A stretch of DNA of 19,784 nt from Candidatus Gallimonas intestinigallinarum (lineage in GTDB: Bacteria > Bacillota_A > Clostridia > Christensenellales > Borkfalkiaceae): the NCBI GenBank assembly GCA_019116405.1, contig DXBS01000121.1, positions 1-19,784 of the forward strand, read 5' to 3'. The translations under genes were made by a program, and so were the position numbers. Under the pieces are notes generated by a model. It was not told where the DNA came from and ran no database searches. It worked only from the letters and a program-made list of their open reading frames with translations. Below are positions 17,832-19,784 of the stretch, piece after piece; within the stretch, counting starts at the first letter, position 1; each line of letters opens with the position of its first letter.

Positions 17832-17880
17832 CGCGAGGGGCGTTTCGCCCGAATACTTTTTGAATAAGGAGATAACGAAT

Positions 17881-18147
17881 ATGTTTTTCATCAGCTTATT
17901 CGCGCATAAAAAGGGAACGGGTTCCTCTCATAACGGCCGCGACAGCGAGGCAAAGCGCCTTGGTGTCAAGCGCCAGGACGGGCAGACGGTGCTTGCAGGC
18001 AGCATCCTCGTCCGTCAGAGAGGCACGAAGATCCATCCCGGCAACAACGTCGGCATCGGCGGAGACGATACGCTCTTCGCCCTCAAGGACGGCGTTGTCA
18101 AGTACGAGCGCAAGGGCAGAGACAGAAAGCAGGTCAGCGTATACTGA
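17881..18147 (+). CDS. rpmA: 50S ribosomal protein L27 with N-terminal extension
   Basis: An 88-residue protein whose mature N-terminus reaches the peptidyl transferase centre. The core [21 protein letters not shown] and [17 protein letters not shown] are diagnostic. Ahead of AHKKG is a seven-residue extension, MFFISLF. Firmicute L27 proteins carry such an extension (typically ending QFF) that the cysteine protease Prp removes between Phe and Ala. The F-A junction is kept here but the extension is shorter and divergent. The start at ATG 17881 is preceded by AAGGAG with 8-9 bases spacing. prp is absent from its usual place, so the protease must be encoded elsewhere or replaced. Stop is TGA. 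Confidence 0.96.
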   Translation: MFFISLFAHKKGTGSSHNGRDSEAKRLGVKRQDGQTVLAGSILVRQRGTKIHPGNNVGIGGDDTLFALKDGVVKYERKGRDRKQVSVY

Positions 18148-18160
18148 TTTTTCAACCGAG

Positions 18161-18185
18161 CCGCGGCAGATGCCGCGGTTTTTTT
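18161..18185 (+). terminator. Terminator of rplU-rpmA
   Basis: CCGCGGCA (18161-18168) pairs with TGCCGCGG (18171-18178), followed by seven T. Confidence 0.88.
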
Positions 18186-18191
18186 GTTGCG

Positions 18192-18273
18192 TGGCGCAGG
18201 ATCGCCTAGGGGTGTGACCCTTCCGACGGGCTATCGCCCGCCGCCGTCTTGGCGGCGCCAAGGCAGTGCGCCG
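18192..18273. other. Structured intergenic element, possible multi-branched RNA or dispersed repeat
   Basis: Between the rpmA terminator and the next promoter about 80 bases fold on paper into a closed multiloop. GGCGCA (18193-18198) pairs with TGCGCC (18267-18272). Inside are AGGGGT/ACCCTT (18208-18222), CGGGC/GCCCG (18227-18240) and CCGCC/GGCGG (18241-18255). It has no reading frame of note, no tRNA T-arm, and I know no family that fits. Strand cannot be decided. Confidence 0.35.
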
Positions 18274-18335
18274 CCTGCGGGCACGAAAAAATTGTGATTT
18301 GTCATATATTTTTTTGACAAGGTGCCGCGATAATC

Positions 18336-18364
18336 TTGCTTTTTTCGCGATATTGTGTTAGAAT
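18336..18364 (+). promoter_or_regulatory. Promoter of the HTH-TM gene giving a leaderless mRNA
   Basis: TTGCTT (18336-18341), 17-bp spacer, TGT-TAGAAT (-10 at 18359-18364). Six bases separate the -10 from the ATG. A better-looking TTGACA at 18314 is too far from this -10. Confidence 0.65.
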
Positions 18365-18370
18365 GTAACT

Positions 18371-18955
18371 ATGGATTATGTCTCGCAGACAAACGGAGCC
18401 TATCTGCGCGATTTGCGGATTGAACACGGGGAAAAGCAGGACGAGCTTGCCAGGGCGATCCATGTCTCCCGTCAGCTGCTCTCCATGTGGGAGCGCGACA
18501 GGGCAAGGGCGACGGAATCGTCGCTTGCGGATATCGCCGCGCACTATCGCCTGAATGTGGATACGGTCATGGACGGCTACTTCTGTGCGCCGTCCGCAGA
18601 AGTGACGGCAGAGGACGCGGAGTCCGAAGAGGACGCAGCGCAGGAAACAGAGGAGGAGATCGCCGCAGCCGAGATATCGGCGGCGCCGCGCAGAGGCGTG
18701 CATCCGATCATGCGGACGGGGCTGATCACGGCGGTCGCTGTGGCGGTCGTATATGCGTTCGCGGCAGGCGTACTCTGGGGGATTGTGTTTCCACGGGCAG
18801 CAGATGGTGCAACGGTGCAAGCGATCGTTGTGGTCAACGTTCCGGTGCTTACAGCATGCCTGGCGGCGATCCTCATCTGCGTTTCTGCACTTGCGATGAT
18901 TGCTCATTGGCTGTTGCGCAAAGTTTTGCGTCGCAATAAAAATCAGGAGGGATAA
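18371..18955 (+). CDS. Membrane-anchored XRE-family regulator
   Basis: A 194-residue protein with an N-terminal XRE helix-turn-helix at about 8-64 (LRDLRIEHGEKQDELARAI, then SRQLLSMWERDRA), an acidic linker at 75-103 and two membrane helices at about 116-138 and 155-182. The DNA-binding domain would be cytoplasmic and tethered to the membrane. The ATG has no Shine-Dalgarno and lies at the predicted transcription start. Directly downstream (four bases after the TAA) is a gene for a secreted protein with its own strong Shine-Dalgarno inside this ORF, so the two form an operon. That suggests sensing or control of something outside the membrane, but the ligand and target genes are unknown. Confidence 0.85.
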   Translation: MDYVSQTNGAYLRDLRIEHGEKQDELARAIHVSRQLLSMWERDRARATESSLADIAAHYRLNVDTVMDGYFCAPSAEVTAEDAESEEDAAQETEEEIAAAEISAAPRRGVHPIMRTGLITAVAVAVVYAFAAGVLWGIVFPRAADGATVQAIVVVNVPVLTACLAAILICVSALAMIAHWLLRKVLRRNKNQEG

Positions 18956-18959
18956 AACC

Positions 18960-19457
18960 ATGTTGTCATTGTTGCTGGGCCTTTCCATGTTGGCTGCCAC
19001 ATTGCTGATGCCCGTGCAGAGCGCGCCGCAGACGCAGGAGACGTATGCCGCCGAGACCTGCGCCGTCGTCGCGGAGGAGCCTGCGCTCGCCGACATCCCC
19101 GAAGAGGTTAACGCTGAGCCCCGTCTCTTTACGCAGTACGCCGTCTCTCTGCGCGCGGACGACACCTATGTCTATGCGGTCGCAAAGAATAATTTTACCT
19201 TTCTTCCCTCAGTTGTCCCCGTGGGGATCCAGCTGTATTATTCGGACGAATATACCGAAGATCTTTCGGAAATGACCTATCATTCCTTTAATTTCACGGA
19301 AGACCTGAACATGGGGGAGGAGATCACCTGCCGCATGGAACACGATGTGACGCGGTGCTACCGGGCAGTCCTCCTCTATTGGAACGCGTCGGGTACGCGC
19401 TGTACGCTGGAATCGGCGTCCGGCATCTTTGACGAGAACGGAACACAGCTTCGCTGA
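18960..19457 (+). CDS. Secreted hypothetical protein, partner of the HTH-TM gene
   Basis: A 165-residue protein of unrecognised family. The first 23 residues form a signal peptide (LSLLLGLSMLAATLL core, probable cleavage near QSA). There is no lipobox cysteine. The mature part has an acidic segment and then a beta-rich domain with aromatic residues (TYVYAVAKNNFTFLP, IQLYYSDEYTED, AVLLYWNASGTRC). AGGAGGG (18945-18951) precedes ATG 18960 by eight bases; the longer in-frame start at 18900 lies inside the upstream gene. Four cysteines could form disulfides outside the cell. A terminator follows. Stop is TGA. Confidence 0.8.
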   Translation: MLSLLLGLSMLAATLLMPVQSAPQTQETYAAETCAVVAEEPALADIPEEVNAEPRLFTQYAVSLRADDTYVYAVAKNNFTFLPSVVPVGIQLYYSDEYTEDLSEMTYHSFNFTEDLNMGEEITCRMEHDVTRCYRAVLLYWNASGTRCTLESASGIFDENGTQLR

Positions 19458-19464
19458 TCAACGC

Positions 19465-19494
19465 AAAAAAGAGCTGCCGCGGCGGCTCTTTTTG
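19465..19494 (+). terminator. Terminator of the HTH-TM/secreted protein operon
   Basis: AAAAAGAGC (19466-19474) pairs with GCTCTTTTT (19485-19493) around an internal GCCGCGGC, ending in a T-run. Confidence 0.85.
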
Positions 19495-19548
19495 TTTGTA
19501 TAAATCTTTGTTGCTGCCGTGCATTTTCGGGGAAATGACAGATAGCCC

Positions 19549-19577
19549 TTGCCAACGGGCGCAATTTGTGCTATAGT
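19549..19577 (+). promoter_or_regulatory. tilS promoter giving a leaderless mRNA
   Basis: TTGCCA (19549-19554), 17-bp spacer, TGC-TATAGT (-10 at 19572-19577). Six bases separate the -10 from the GTG start. Confidence 0.75.
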
Positions 19578-19583
19578 GTAACA

Positions 19584-19784
19584 GTGGAACTCATCGACTG
19601 CAAACCATATGCGCTCATGCGGGTGTGCGTGGCGCTCTCGGGCGGGCGGGACTCCGTCGCCCTGCTGCACGCGCTCAAAGCGGGGGGCGTCAGCGTTTCG
19701 GCGCTCACCTGCGGGCACGGCGTGCGCGCCGCGTCGGAGGATGATATCGCCTTCGTCCAACGGCTCTGCCGCGACTGGGGCGTG
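19584..19784 (+). CDS. tilS: tRNA(Ile)-lysidine synthase, N-terminal part, cut by the window end
   Basis: The first 67 codons of an N-type ATP pyrophosphatase that puts lysidine on C34 of tRNA-Ile(CAU), so that it reads AUA. The PP-loop is VALSGGRDSVALLHAL (16-31), then LTCGHGVRAASEDDIAFV matches the family's HGIR...D...V segment. Translation starts at GTG 19584, with no Shine-Dalgarno and the -10 box six bases upstream. No ATG precedes it in frame at a useful place. The remainder lies beyond the window. Confidence 0.85.
   Translation, partial: MELIDCKPYALMRVCVALSGGRDSVALLHALKAGGVSVSALTCGHGVRAASEDDIAFVQRLCRDWGV

Noticed and set aside
17832..17880. Remnant of prp between rplU and rpmA
   Set aside because: 49 bases is too short and shows no prp-like sequence; it holds only the rpmA Shine-Dalgarno.
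18192..18273. tRNA gene, because of the closing stem and 80-base length
   Set aside because: No T-arm GGTTC-type motif, no proper D-arm or discriminator on either strand.

Overview
The window is a stretch of bacterial chromosome that is GC-rich except for one gene. Gene content and order point to a spore-forming Firmicute of the class Clostridia: a DUF3794/LysM protein (SipL-like) beside veg and ispE, and a spoIVFA-spoIVFB-rng-rplU-rpmA block with an L21 leader RNA. A high-GC uncultured Christensenellales-type lineage would fit, but that placement is inference from style and synteny only.

Layout. 1-212 is upstream sequence. 213-2810 is gyrA, interrupted by one in-frame TAG. 2944-3387 (-) is a regulator with two tandem XRE-type HTH domains, divergent from a 58-residue orphan ORF (3514-3690); a perfect 16+16 bp inverted repeat lies between them. 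3803-4054 (-) is veg. 4193-5662 is the SipL-like gene, followed by ispE (5823-6716) and a two-TM hypothetical gene (6719-7636). 7891-8631 is a stand-alone APH-fold phosphotransferase. 8735-10823 is an overlapping operon: tcdA-like E1 enzyme, cysteine desulfurase, and a Dabb protein that also carries an in-frame TAG. 11003-13447 is an AT-rich MacB/FtsX-type ABC transporter that looks foreign. 13652-15197 is spoIVFA-spoIVFB, 15289-16785 is rng, and 16876-17319 (-) is a helical hypothetical protein. rplU and rpmA follow with no prp between them. 18371-19457 is a membrane-anchored HTH regulator with a secreted-protein partner. tilS begins at 19584 and runs off the end.

Three points stand out. First, two otherwise intact genes, one of them essential, contain in-frame TAG codons at positions where homologues recalled from memory carry Glu. 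Of the 20 gene ends visible, only veg ends in TAG and the rest use TAA or TGA; this suggests amber recoding (sense TAG) in this organism. Second, four genes (ispE, tcdA, the HTH regulator at 18371, and tilS) have a -35/17 bp/-10 promoter whose predicted transcription start falls on or next to the start codon, with no Shine-Dalgarno: a consistent leaderless class. Third, the double-HTH regulator, its operator-like palindrome and the orphan small ORF form a compact unrecognised module.

Transcription units are separated by long, often perfect GC-rich hairpins. No CRISPR array, tRNA, rRNA or insertion sequence was seen.
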